Assembly: GCF_937468385.1 (NCBI RefSeq)
Contig: NZ_CALBWS010000011.1
Span: forward strand, 57,360-121,359
Length of the DNA stretch: 64,000 nt
Reading direction: 5' to 3'
From: Neobacillus rhizosphaerae
GTDB taxonomy: Bacteria > Bacillota > Bacilli > Bacillales > Cytobacillaceae
Shown: positions 18,853 to 27,556 of the stretch, one piece after another
How positions within the stretch are numbered: the first letter of the stretch is position 1
Layout of the letters: the number at the start of each line of letters is the position of its first letter
The notes under the pieces: model-generated
The model's database searches: none
Told to the model about the DNA's origin: nothing
The model's input: only the letters and a program-made list of their open reading frames with translations
Translations under genes and position numbers: made by a program

Positions 18853-20037
18853 GTGTCTGGATCACTGCAGGGAATAAAAGTTATCGATTTATCACGCGTA
18901 TTAGCAGGCCCCTATTGCACGATGATCTTAGGTGATATGGGAGCAGAAGTAATTAAAGTCGAAAGTGTCGACACGGGAGATGAAACTAGAGGGTGGGGGC
19001 CACCATTTGTTGAAGGCGAGAGTGCCTACTACTTATGTGCTAACCGAAATAAACAGGGAATGACGTTAAACCTGAAGTCGCCAAAAGGCATGGAGATTTT
19101 ACAAAAACTAGTATCGGATGCCGATGTGGTTGTCCAAAATTTTAAACCGGGAACGCTTGAAAGATTAGGGTTTGGATATGAGGAAATGAAAAAGGTCAAT
19201 GAAGGAATTATCTTGGCCTCTATCAGCGGCTTTGGCGCCACAGGTGCTTATGCCCCTCTCCCAGGCTACGATTATATTATTCAAGCCATGTCGGGCTTAA
19301 TGAGCATTACCGGTGAAAAGGAGGCCCAGCCTGCCAAGGTTGGTGTTGCGATTGCTGATGTCCTTACCGGTCTCTATACATGTATTGGAATTTTAGGAGC
19401 AATCCAGCACCGTAACAGGACGGGCGAGGGGCAGGAAGTCGACATCTCCTTATTTGACTCCCAGCTGGCTGCTTTAGTGAATGTTGCCAGTAATTACCTT
19501 TGTTCAGGTGAGATTCCTGAACGCCTTGGCAACGCCCATCCTAATATTGTGCCTTATCAGGTGTTCACTGCAAGTGATGGAGATTTTATTATCGCCGTTG
19601 GGAATGATCGGCAATATCGGAAGCTCGCCATCCTGCTTGACGATGAAGCGCTACTTTCGGAAAAATATGAAACCAATTCAGGCCGCCTGAAACATAAGAA
19701 TGACCTTGTAAATATGATCGCCACTAGGATAAAAACGAGATCGAGAGCTGAATGGAAAAAGCTGCTTGACGAAAAGGGTATCCCGAATGGCCCAATTTAC
19801 ACCGTGAAGGAAGCATTGGAATCGAACCACGCTCTTTCAAGAAATATGGTTGTAAATGTATCCCATCCCAATATTCAAAATTTAAAACTAGTCGGCTCGC
19901 CATTAAAATTTTCAAAAACACCGGTAAAAATGGATAAGCATCCACCATTGCACGGTGAACACACCGAGGAAATTCTCCAAAAACTCGGCTACCCAAAAGC
20001 TGAAATTACCAAAATGAAAAAAGAGCTAATTTTATAG
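18853..20037 (+). CDS. Class III (CaiB/BaiF, formyl-CoA transferase family) CoA-transferase
   Basis: This 394-residue protein has the type III CoA-transferase pattern: VIDLSRVLAGPYCTMILGDMGAEVIKVE at the start, GPPFVEGESAYYLCANRNKQ, and catalytic Asp at residue 169 (IADVLTG), the same position as in formyl-CoA transferase. GTG start follows GAAAGGAGGAAGC. It lies 13 bp before a glutaryl-CoA-dehydrogenase-like gene. Together with the GabT/GabD pair upstream, this suggests a succinyl-CoA:glutarate CoA-transferase. The acid substrate is inferred from context. Confidence 0.85.
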   Translation: MSGSLQGIKVIDLSRVLAGPYCTMILGDMGAEVIKVESVDTGDETRGWGPPFVEGESAYYLCANRNKQGMTLNLKSPKGMEILQKLVSDADVVVQNFKPGTLERLGFGYEEMKKVNEGIILASISGFGATGAYAPLPGYDYIIQAMSGLMSITGEKEAQPAKVGVAIADVLTGLYTCIGILGAIQHRNRTGEGQEVDISLFDSQLAALVNVASNYLCSGEIPERLGNAHPNIVPYQVFTASDGDFIIAVGNDRQYRKLAILLDDEALLSEKYETNSGRLKHKNDLVNMIATRIKTRSRAEWKKLLDEKGIPNGPIYTVKEALESNHALSRNMVVNVSHPNIQNLKLVGSPLKFSKTPVKMDKHPPLHGEHTEEILQKLGYPKAEITKMKKELIL

Positions 20038-20050
20038 GAGGGAAAAGAAT

Positions 20051-21256
20051 ATGAATTTTTCATATACGGAAGAACAAAAAAGCGTAAGAAAGGTAGTAAG
20101 GGCGTTCGTAGATAAAGAGATTATTCCTTATATTAAGGAATGGGATGAAAAGGGCCATTTTGAAAAAGGTATCCTAAAACGCTTAGCTGACCTGCAATTG
20201 ATGGGAGTTTGTATCCCTGAAGAATATGGCGGTGTTGGCATGGATTATAATACGCTGGCTATCGTTTGTGAGGAGTTAGAACGAGGAGATACCGCCTTCC
20301 GTACTGCTGTTTCCGTCCATACCGGATTAAACAGTATGACTCTACTGCAATGGGCAACAGAGGAACAGAAACAAAAGTATCTTGTCCCACAGGCAAAGGG
20401 AGAAAAAATTGGTGCCTTTGGACTGACAGAACCGAATGCGGGGTCCGATGTAGCAGCGATGGAAACAACGGCCGTAAAAGACGGGGATTGTTATATTCTA
20501 AATGGGACGAAAACATGGATTTCTTTATGCGATGTTGCAGACCATTTCTTAATATTTGCTAAAACGGACACAAAAGCCGGGCATCATGGTATTTCCTGCT
20601 TCATTGTTGAACGGACCCTTGCAGGAGTTTCCAGCAGAGCGATTAAAGGGAAGTTAGGAATCCGCGCCGGAAATACCGGGGAAGTATTTTTAGATAGTGT
20701 CAGAGTTCCAGCAGATAATTTGCTAGGATATGAAGGAGAGGGCTTTAAAATAGCGATGTCCGCCCTTGATAATGGCCGGTTTACCGTAGCGGCAGGCGCC
20801 TGTGGTACGATTTTGGCGTCACTTGAAGCAAGCGTCAAATATTGTGAGGAACGAAAAACCTTTGGTAAAGAAATCGGAAAGCATCAGCTTGTCCAGCAAA
20901 TGATTGCGAAAATGTCCGCAAATCTCGAAATTTCTCGTCTCTTAGTTCATAAAGCCGGTTGGTTAAAAAATAACGGGAAGCGCAACACACAGGAAACGTC
21001 ATTGGCAAAATGGATTTCCTGTGATGCCGCTTTTGAAGCTGCGAACGATGCCGTACAAATTCACGGTGCTTATGGATTTTCCAATGAATTCCCTGTCGAA
21101 CGTTATTTAAGAAATGCCAAGGCTCCTGTCATTTATGAAGGAACAAGAGAAATCCATACGATTATGCAGGCAGAGTATGCGCTTGACTATCGCCAGGACA
21201 AACCGCTAAGAAAGGTGCTCCCAGCCTGGCCATTTGAAGAGGTTGCGATAAGGTGA
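20051..21256 (+). CDS. Acyl-CoA dehydrogenase, probably glutaryl-CoA dehydrogenase type
   Basis: This 401-residue flavoprotein of the acyl-CoA dehydrogenase family has FGLTEPNAGSD, the catalytic base E363 in VIYEGTREIH, and the usual C-terminal helix. R84-T85 in AFRTAVSVH aligns with the YRSAMSVQ segment of human glutaryl-CoA dehydrogenase. There, this Arg (R138 of the precursor) holds the distal carboxylate of the substrate. This supports a dicarboxylyl-CoA substrate such as glutaryl-CoA, which would be dehydrogenated and decarboxylated to crotonyl-CoA. Ribosome site AGGAGGG lies before the ATG; the gene is paired with the CoA-transferase. Confidence 0.85.
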   Translation: MNFSYTEEQKSVRKVVRAFVDKEIIPYIKEWDEKGHFEKGILKRLADLQLMGVCIPEEYGGVGMDYNTLAIVCEELERGDTAFRTAVSVHTGLNSMTLLQWATEEQKQKYLVPQAKGEKIGAFGLTEPNAGSDVAAMETTAVKDGDCYILNGTKTWISLCDVADHFLIFAKTDTKAGHHGISCFIVERTLAGVSSRAIKGKLGIRAGNTGEVFLDSVRVPADNLLGYEGEGFKIAMSALDNGRFTVAAGACGTILASLEASVKYCEERKTFGKEIGKHQLVQQMIAKMSANLEISRLLVHKAGWLKNNGKRNTQETSLAKWISCDAAFEAANDAVQIHGAYGFSNEFPVERYLRNAKAPVIYEGTREIHTIMQAEYALDYRQDKPLRKVLPAWPFEEVAIR

Positions 21257-21263
21257 AATTTCC

Positions 21264-21295
21264 ATCAGTGGGGGATTCTTTCATCCCTCACTGAT
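21264..21295 (+). other. Stem-loop after the acyl-CoA dehydrogenase gene
   Basis: ATCAGTG with GGGAT pairs with ATCCCTCACTGAT around a short loop. No T-run follows, so it may be a processing or stability hairpin rather than a full terminator. Confidence 0.5.
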
Positions 21296-21419
21296 GTTAG
21301 CTTGACCAATCAGGCATTTACGGGCAGTTGCCCCCAATTTATACATGTTAAGTTCTCGCAATGACTTGAAGTAGGGGGGGCACTGACTGTTAATACGGGA
21401 TAAAAAGGTAGGTGAAAAA

Positions 21420-21728
21420 ATGAAAACATATTTTCTTGCCGGTCATTCCCGGCTTCCTCAAGGCATGGCGGCCCAAAGTGTATTTGACTCGTTAACGATT
21501 ACTGTTGAGGTAGACAAGAAATACGGCGTCATTATTGAATCCTCCTGTACACTGGCGACGGAACATGGAAGAGCCTATGTTCAACAGATTATCCGAGGAC
21601 ATAGCTTAAAGGATGGAATTGACGATATCCTAGAGGCAATAAGAGAGGGCTATCGTGGGAAAGCGGTTAATGCTCTAATAGCTGCGGTGAAAGACTTGTA
21701 TAGTCAATATGAATACTCTAGTACCTAG
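21420..21728 (+). CDS. DUF3870 domain protein
   Basis: This 102-residue protein matches DUF3870: it starts FLAGHSRLPQGMAAQSVF, continues with VDKKYGVIIESSCTL, and has GHSLKDGIDDILEAIREGY near residue 60. The function of the family is unknown. It follows the glutaryl-CoA-type genes by 163 bp, so it may accompany acyl-CoA or amine breakdown. ATG is preceded by a modest ribosome site (GTAGGTG). No membrane segments or signal peptide are seen. Confidence 0.72.
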   Translation: MKTYFLAGHSRLPQGMAAQSVFDSLTITVEVDKKYGVIIESSCTLATEHGRAYVQQIIRGHSLKDGIDDILEAIREGYRGKAVNALIAAVKDLYSQYEYSST

Positions 21729-21824
21729 TAAAAATAAGAACAACCGTACACGGCTTGTCAGATTGTCGAGAAAGGGTATATTTCTCGGCAATTATTTTAT
21801 AATGGATTGGCCCTGCTAACTGGT

Positions 21825-21959
21825 CTGTTGATTTCCGCTCCGGGCACTCGCTTTCCGAGGGGAGGTCCGGGAGCCTCCTCGGCTCTTTTGGAGCCTGTGG
21901 GGTCTCCCGTGACCTCTCTATCCCGCAGGAGTAGAGTGCCCTCCGCTCCAATCAACAGG
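21825..21959 (+). repeat. GC-rich interspersed repeat, copy A
   Basis: This roughly 135-bp GC-rich element begins CTGTTGATTTCCGCTCCGG and ends CCTCCGCTCCAATCAACAG, so its ends are inverted repeats. The reverse complement of copy A matches copy B (22471-22603) along most of its length, including the inner GGGAGACCCCACAGG and GCCGAGGAGGCTCCC blocks. Its base composition is much higher in GC than the surroundings, and elements like this recur in Bacillaceae genomes. Together with copy B it brackets a transposase remnant. Confidence 0.8.
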
Positions 21960-21967
21960 GTGGCAAA

Positions 21968-22419
21968 TCAACCTAAATAATTGCAACACACTTTTTCTAA
22001 CCTGGCTAAGTGTGTCGCAATCTTTTTTATATTTTGGACGGCTGCTGTAAGAAGAGCCTGTTCACTTGCATTCTTTAATCCCCGTAACCGGCAGTAGCGA
22101 AGCCCATGCAGCTCTTTTGAGTCTGCGAAGCTTCGCTCCATTTTTTCCTTTCAAAAATTTATAAAGCAATTTTCCCGGTTTAGATAAGCGATTTAACCTT
22201 ACCTATACCGTAAAGATAACCAATAAAGATCATTTTAAACAAAATTAGGCGATCAGATGGGCGGCCATTATCATCACTATAATTAGGGCGAACTTTTTCA
22301 AGAAGAAACGAAAAATCAATATATTTATCAATCAAACGAAGGAGGTGGTCATCAGGAACGAATTCATCAATAGACACAAATTCATATTCACTTTGGGAAG
22401 ATTCTCTTGGTTTAAACAT
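21968..22419 (-). pseudogene. IS1182-family transposase remnant with internal deletion
   Basis: The N-terminal fragment (22180-22419) reads MFKPRESSQSEYEFVSIDEF and LVLFKMIFIGYLYGI-type sequence, then goes out of frame and stops. The C-terminal fragment (about 21968-22145) reads [23 protein letters not shown] and ends NYLG with a stop at 21968-21970. Both are characteristic of IS1182 transposases (normally about 450 or more residues). The middle, with most of the catalytic domain, is missing. The element is dead. Terminal repeats of the IS were not identified. Confidence 0.85.
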
Positions 22420-22470
22420 AGATTTTACCACTTATTTTTTTGGTTGTGTGAGGACATTATTGAATTTGCA

Positions 22471-22603
22471 CCTGTTGATTGGAGCGGAAGGCGCGAAGAC
22501 TCCTGCGGGAGTACGGGGGAGGGGAGACCCCACAGGCGCATGCGCCGAGGAGGCTCCCCGGCACGCCCGCGGAAAGCGAAGCGCCTGGAGCGCAAATCAA
22601 CAG
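22471..22603 (-). repeat. GC-rich interspersed repeat, copy B (inverted relative to copy A)
   Basis: It begins CCTGTTGATTGGAGCGG and ends GAGCGCAAATCAACAG, and is the inverted counterpart of copy A at 21825-21959. The two copies sit on either side of the transposase remnant in opposite orientation, able to form a large stem or to recombine and flip the segment between them. Confidence 0.8.
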
Positions 22604-22725
22604 ACATGTTGCAGGGAGAGACAATCCAAAATATTGTTAGTCTCGTTCCCCATTTTTATTTAAATACTATAATCCGCTGTGTTACGATAGAGTATAAAAG
22701 CAATTCAGGGAAAGAGGTGGAGAAA

Positions 22726-23850
22726 ATGATTAAAACGATTTTGTTTGATGTAGATGGGGTTCTTTTAAGTGAGGAGCATTATTTTGATGCATCTGCCCTA
22801 ACTGTTTGGGAGATGTTGATAAGTGGCAATTATTTAGCACTGGCTCCTGAAAAATTTAAAACGGACTATAGCGAGGCTGAAACTAAGGAAATAAGAGAGA
22901 TGCTATTTGAAAATGATAAGGTCCTTAAGTTTATGAAATCCCGCGGCCTTAATGCCAACTGGGACATGATCTACCTAACATTTTGCCATCAACTAATTCA
23001 CCTCCTATCGCAAATAAAAGATATGGAATTTGAAAAAATTAACAAATGGTGTCAGGCACCAATTAATCGTGAAACGTTATTCGAGATTGGCGGATTGTTA
23101 AGTCATTATCCTGTGGTGACGGATTTTAATTTGTTTGTAGAGGATTTCAGTGGGTCACTGGTAATGAAACAGGAATTGTTGGGATACTTGAATGTGCTGG
23201 CTCTTGAAAAACTTGGGGTGGAAACTTCCATTTTTAAGAAAGGTGAGCTGTGGTCCATATGTGAGCATATTTCTCAGGAATGGTATGTTGGCGATGAGAA
23301 TGTTCTTGCTTCTACCGGGAGACCATCTGTGCAAACAGGCAAAAAAGGCTTCTTAGCAAATGAGGCAACATTAGCACCAAGAGAAGAAATTGATGAGCTT
23401 TTTCAATTCCTAACCACCACTGGATTTGAGATTGGAATTGGAACAGGCCGGCCGGCACTTGAAACGATTCAACCTTTTCAGCATTTAGAGTGGTTGAAAT
23501 ACTTTGAAGTGGATCGAATTGTGACGGCTGATGAAGTGTTAGTGGCGGAACAGGAACTTCCAGAATGGAAATCTTTATCGAAGCCGCACCCGTATACCTA
23601 CATAATGGGATTAAAAGGGAAAGGAACTCCTGTCAAGGAATGCATAGAAATGGCATTGCCAATTGAAAATGGCGAAACGGTTCTTATTGTTGGAGATTCG
23701 TTGGCGGATCTTCTGGCTGCAAGGCAAATGGGCTGTCGATTTGCTGCTGTCTTAACGGGATTATCTGGAAAAGATGCAAGAAGTGAATTTGAACAGCATA
23801 AAGCGGATTATATTCTTGATTCTGTGCTTGATTTGAAAGGTATTTTATAA
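22726..23850 (+). CDS. HAD-superfamily hydrolase
   Basis: This 374-residue HAD-type phosphatase has motif I LFDVDGVLL (nucleophile Asp at residues 8-10 region), a conserved Lys in SKPHPYTY, and motif IV VGDSLADLLAA. A large cap domain lies between. The frame is open far upstream, but ATG 22726 is preceded by AAAGAGGTGG and gives the standard MIKTILFDVDG start. The upstream part runs through repeat B and is not coding. Substrate unknown; no close operon partner. Confidence 0.85.
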   Translation: MIKTILFDVDGVLLSEEHYFDASALTVWEMLISGNYLALAPEKFKTDYSEAETKEIREMLFENDKVLKFMKSRGLNANWDMIYLTFCHQLIHLLSQIKDMEFEKINKWCQAPINRETLFEIGGLLSHYPVVTDFNLFVEDFSGSLVMKQELLGYLNVLALEKLGVETSIFKKGELWSICEHISQEWYVGDENVLASTGRPSVQTGKKGFLANEATLAPREEIDELFQFLTTTGFEIGIGTGRPALETIQPFQHLEWLKYFEVDRIVTADEVLVAEQELPEWKSLSKPHPYTYIMGLKGKGTPVKECIEMALPIENGETVLIVGDSLADLLAARQMGCRFAAVLTGLSGKDARSEFEQHKADYILDSVLDLKGIL

Positions 23851-23932
23851 AAAAAGGCAGTTTTTGTACTTTACGCCCCCTTGAGAGTTATCTATTTGTG
23901 GAATTTGCAATTAATAAACAGAAAAGCATAGT

Positions 23933-24055
23933 ATATCAGCCAATCTTATTGTTATATCAGCGATAAATATCCTTATATCAGCGAATCATATAGTTATATC
24001 AGCGAATCTTATAGTTTATCAGCAAATCTGAGCATTTTATCAGCTAATCAAGGAA
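23933..24055 (+). repeat. Tandem array with 21-bp period (ATATCAGC core)
   Basis: Six copies start at 23933, 23954, 23975, 23996, about 24016 and 24037, with the core (A/T)TATCAGC followed by AAT or similar. The first four are spaced exactly 21 bp. It fills the gap between the HAD gene and the 3' end of serA. There are no spacers as in a CRISPR and no terminator. A second array with the same period lies at 18491-18595. Confidence 0.85.
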
Positions 24056-24123
24056 ATCACAACATCTTATCATTACAGAGCATGAAAGGAGGGAGTGCGT
24101 ACGGCAATCCCTCTTTCCTGTGT

Positions 24124-25767
24124 CTAAATGCTTTCCACTTTTTCCAACTCAAGTTGTCCTGGTTCAAAAACATCCACATTTGACAGCTCTAGTAGTTGTG
24201 CTTCTTCTAATCCATCAATTCCTGTTAATACTTGAATGACATTAGCACTTAGTGTCTTATCAAGGGTTAATACCATAATGGCTTCACCGCCGACCTCTGT
24301 CCGCCCAACCTGCATTGTCCCAATATTGATGTTATGATCGCCCAACAGAGATCCAACCTTGCCAATCATTCCAGGTACGTCGCGGTGCTTGATATATAAA
24401 AGATATTTTTCTGGTTTCACATCAATCCGGTATTGGTTAATTTTTAAAATTCTTGCACCGTAACCGTTTAGGACCGTTGCCCCAATGCGAGCCTCTTCAG
24501 AGCCCTGAGACACGCTGAGCTCCATGTAATTGGCAAAGCCTTTATTAGTGGCATTTTTCACTACATTATAGGAAACCCCTTGCTCCTTCAAAAGATGAAG
24601 CGCATTAATAAGATTGACTGAATCACTTAAATGATAGGATAATACGCCTTTCAACAGCGTCCTTGTTAATAATTCTGTGTCCTCATCAATTAAATCTCCA
24701 TAATAATTAATTTCGATTTTCGTAGGTGCCTGCTTGTTTAATAATTGAATCACCACCTGTCCCATTTGATCACCGAGCAGTAAATATGGCTGCAGCTTAG
24801 CCTGCGTTTCCCCAGACATTTGCGGCATATTGACCGCATTTTGAATCGACTGTGTTTCAAAAATCTCAATGATTTCCGCACTTACCTCCTGTGCCACCTT
24901 TTCCTGTGCTTCTACCGTTGAAGCACCAAGATGCGGGGTCACAATGATATTGGGGTTTTGCAGCAAATCAGGGTCAGAAACTGGCTCTTTTTCAAAAACA
25001 TCAAGAGCAGCACCAGCTACATGCCCGGCTTGAATTGCCCTCACTAATGCTTTTTCGTCAATAACACCGCCGCGAGCACAATTAACAAAGCGAACCCCTT
25101 TTTTTGTTTTTCGTAAATAATCATCATTCACAAGTCCACGTGTATCATTGGTCAGCGGGGTATGAATGGTAATAAAATCGGATTCCGTGGCAATTAAATC
25201 AAGGCTTGCTTTCGTGATCCCCAATTTTTTCGCGCGGTCTTCGGTTAAGTAGGGGTCAAACCCTAATATGTTCATGCCAAAGCTTTTGGCCCGTTTGGCT
25301 ACTTCTGTGCCAATTTTACCCATGCCGATGACACCAAGCGTTTTTTTGTACAATTCCACCCCCTTAAAGGAGTTACGATCCCATTCCCCAGCGGAAGTTT
25401 TTTGATGGGCCTGCGGAATTTTCCGCGCTAATGACAACATCATAGCCAATGTATGCTCTGTTGCCGCAATTGTATTTGCACCAGGGGCATTAATAACAAT
25501 AATCCCTTTTCGTGTAGCGGCATTCACATCAATATTATCGACCCCGACACCCGCTCTCGCAATGACTCTCAACTTTTCAGCGGCTTGAAGTAATTCAGCG
25601 GTTACCTTTGTTTGACTTCTCACAATCAAGGCATCGTAATCCCCAATGATTTTTTTTAACTCCTCAACAGGAAGCGTCGGCTGCCTTTCAACAACAAAAT
25701 GGGGGTGCTCCATTAAGCTCTTTAAGCCAGTACTACTAATTCCGTCGGTTACAAGTACTTTATACAT
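24124..25767 (-). CDS. serA: D-3-phosphoglycerate dehydrogenase SerA
   Basis: This 547-residue enzyme makes 3-phosphohydroxypyruvate, the first step of serine synthesis. It has the NAD-binding GVIGMGKIGTEVAKRAK, the catalytic Arg in NCARGGVIDE, the His in TPHLGASTVE, an intervening domain, and a C-terminal ACT domain (about 470-545, RDVPGMIGKVGSLLGDHNINIG). It overlaps the upstream aminotransferase gene by 8 bp and shares its T-box leader. ATG gives the normal N-terminus MYKVLVTDGIS. Slightly longer than B. subtilis SerA. Confidence 0.95.
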   Translation of the reverse strand: MYKVLVTDGISSTGLKSLMEHPHFVVERQPTLPVEELKKIIGDYDALIVRSQTKVTAELLQAAEKLRVIARAGVGVDNIDVNAATRKGIIVINAPGANTIAATEHTLAMMLSLARKIPQAHQKTSAGEWDRNSFKGVELYKKTLGVIGMGKIGTEVAKRAKSFGMNILGFDPYLTEDRAKKLGITKASLDLIATESDFITIHTPLTNDTRGLVNDDYLRKTKKGVRFVNCARGGVIDEKALVRAIQAGHVAGAALDVFEKEPVSDPDLLQNPNIIVTPHLGASTVEAQEKVAQEVSAEIIEIFETQSIQNAVNMPQMSGETQAKLQPYLLLGDQMGQVVIQLLNKQAPTKIEINYYGDLIDEDTELLTRTLLKGVLSYHLSDSVNLINALHLLKEQGVSYNVVKNATNKGFANYMELSVSQGSEEARIGATVLNGYGARILKINQYRIDVKPEKYLLYIKHRDVPGMIGKVGSLLGDHNINIGTMQVGRTEVGGEAIMVLTLDKTLSANVIQVLTGIDGLEEAQLLELSNVDVFEPGQLELEKVESI

Positions 25768-26917
25768 GGTCCATCCATACCTCCTCAGCTCTTTTCACCG
25801 CTTTACCTAACACATTTGTTCCTTGTAAAAATTTCAAGGTCATTTCAATACTTCCTAATACTTTTATGATGTCAAACGGCGTGCAATACCCCATATGGCC
25901 GATTCGGAAGATTTCACCCTTTAATTTTTTCTGTCCGCCACCAACCGTTATGGCAAACTTATCCTTTAACATTTTCTTCATTTGTTTCGAAGGTGCATCC
26001 AGCGTTCTTACTGCAGTTACAGTAGGTGACGCATCTTCATCAGATGTTAACAGCGGAATCTCAATAGCCTTCAAGCCTTCTCGGGTCATTGTTTTTAAAA
26101 GCTGGTGCCGCTTAATGACGTTCTCGAAGCCTTCTTCTTCAAACATATTACAAACCTCTTGGGCCCCGTAAATGAGTGAGACGGCAGGTGTAAATGGTGT
26201 CGATTTTTCAGTTTCATAGGATGCTAGATAGCGGTTTAAATCAAGATAAAAACGCTGTGCCTTACAGTTTCGAATCACTTCCCTTGCCGTGTCGCTTATT
26301 GCCACAAAGGCCAATCCGGGAGGCAGCATCAATGCTTTTTGTGATCCGGCAACGAGAATATCGATATTCCATCCCTTCATATCTACTGGAACAGCTCCAA
26401 TGCAGCTTACTCCGTCAACGATATATAGCGCATTAGTTAATCGCTTTACAACCGCGCCTAAATCTTTTATCGGATTAAGGATGGCTGTAGAAGTTTCACA
26501 ATAAGTAGCAAATACCGCTTTTATATCGTTTGGAATGGACTGCAAAAATTCCTCCAGCTGCTTGGGTTTACACGTGTTCCCCCATTCAATATTCAAGCGG
26601 TGGACATTCGCACCAAAGGTCTCGCAAATCGCGGCAAAACGATCTCCGAAAGCACCAGCGACAATGACAACGATATGATCATTTGCTTCGATTACGTTAG
26701 CTGCAGCTGCTTCTAAGGCAGAGGTACCACTCCCTGCGAGAACGGTAACAGGATTTTCTGAACCAAAAACGGGCATGAGGCGAGTAGAAACATCTTCTAG
26801 TAACTTAGGAAATTCTTGACTGCGGTGGGCAATCATTGGCTGATTCATCGCAGCTTTCACACGATCGGGAATCGGCGTTGGACCTGGGGCGAACAAGTAG
26901 TGCTGATCAAGTAACAT
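25760..26917 (-). CDS. Class V PLP aminotransferase (alanine-glyoxylate/serine family), serine operon
   Basis: This aminotransferase of about 385 residues belongs to class V, with the N-terminal FAPGPTPIPDRVKAAM, AGSGTSALEAAAANV, and a PLP-lysine segment VAGSQKALMLPPG. I chose ATG 26917 because GAGAGG stands 9 bases before it. It overlaps serA by 8 bp and follows a T-box, so it belongs to serine synthesis, probably as the phosphoserine (or alternative serine-forming) aminotransferase in place of SerC. Family members elsewhere use glyoxylate, as in PucG. The exact reaction is an inference. Confidence 0.82.
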   Translation of the reverse strand: MLLDQHYLFAPGPTPIPDRVKAAMNQPMIAHRSQEFPKLLEDVSTRLMPVFGSENPVTVLAGSGTSALEAAAANVIEANDHIVVIVAGAFGDRFAAICETFGANVHRLNIEWGNTCKPKQLEEFLQSIPNDIKAVFATYCETSTAILNPIKDLGAVVKRLTNALYIVDGVSCIGAVPVDMKGWNIDILVAGSQKALMLPPGLAFVAISDTAREVIRNCKAQRFYLDLNRYLASYETEKSTPFTPAVSLIYGAQEVCNMFEEEGFENVIKRHQLLKTMTREGLKAIEIPLLTSDEDASPTVTAVRTLDAPSKQMKKMLKDKFAITVGGGQKKLKGEIFRIGHMGYCTPFDIIKVLGSIEMTLKFLQGTNVLGKAVKRAEEVWMDHV

Positions 26918-26969
26918 CAAAATCATCCTCTCAAATTTAGCGACTATAATTAGTCACTTCTTTTTATAT

Positions 26970-27262
26970 AAAAGAAAACGCCCCTCATAACAGACTTATG
27001 GTCCTGTTATGAGGGACGTGAATAAACGCGTGGTGCCACCCTCTTTTGCTGCAGGAAAAAAAACAGCAGCCTCAACAATGTAACGGTTTTAACCGGGCTA
27101 ACCTACTTAAAGCTTTCAGCAGCCAGTTCAGAAGGGCTGGGCAATATTTTAATCAGAATCTTTTTGGCTAAATTCTAATTAGCATTAATTAAGAATTTGC
27201 ACCGGTTTACAGCAACCACCGGCTCTCTGAAGCATTTTCTTAATGCCGTCTTCATCATCACT
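26970..27262 (-). promoter_or_regulatory. T-box riboswitch of the serA operon
   Basis: On the minus strand the T-box sequence AGGGTGGCACCACG lies at 27042-27029. A terminator follows (27015-26981, with CCCTCATAACAG pairing with CTGTTATGAGGG and then CGTTTTCTTTT). Upstream are typical Stem I elements, AGAGAGCCGG and GGTTGCTG-like loops with flanking arms (about 27260-27180). Uncharged tRNA would favour antitermination. Context predicts tRNA-Ser; I could not fix the specifier codon by eye. Confidence 0.9.
26971..27015 (-). terminator. T-box terminator hairpin
   Basis: A 12-bp perfect stem (CCCTCATAACAG with CTGTTATGAGGG) is followed on the minus strand by GCGTTTTCTTTT. It competes with the antiterminator formed by the T-box sequence. 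Confidence 0.9.
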
Positions 27263-27468
27263 TTTCATCTATAGCATAACTTAAATTGATTGAAATTTCA
27301 AAAAGCAACTAAATATAGGGACTATTCTACAACGATACCTTCAGTATTGTAAAGGGATAAAGTAGAAAAAAATTTTTCATAATATATTAAAAAATTTTAC
27401 CTAAAAATAGTAATTCAAGTGTGACATGGTAGTAAGCGATTTCACTACAATTTATGAAAATAAATCTA

Positions 27469-27497
27469 TTGTAAAAATATAAAGAGAATCATATAAT
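27469..27497 (+). promoter_or_regulatory. SigA-type promoter of hom-thrC-thrB
   Basis: TTGTAA (27469-27474) and TATAAT (27492-27497) are separated by 17 bases. Transcription would start near 27505, about 50 bases before the hom start codon. Confidence 0.7.
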
Positions 27498-27556
27498 GTC
27501 TACAACAGAAAAACATTTGTCCTTGAGTGACGGACATTAACAAGAGGGGGATACTA

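Noticed and set aside
22345..22725. Upstream extension of the HAD hydrolase frame
   Set aside because: It covers the transposase start on the other strand and GC-rich repeat B. A good ribosome site and the standard HAD N-terminus are at 22726.
23933..24055. CRISPR array
   Set aside because: Repeats are contiguous 21-mers without unique spacers, and no cas genes are present.
24056..24123. Intrinsic terminator for serA on the minus strand
   Set aside because: The possible stem (GGAGGGA with TCCCTC) is imperfect and has no convincing T-run.
27140..27262. Reading the T-box specifier codon directly
   Set aside because: The specifier loop could not be placed with certainty without folding, so serine is stated only from context.
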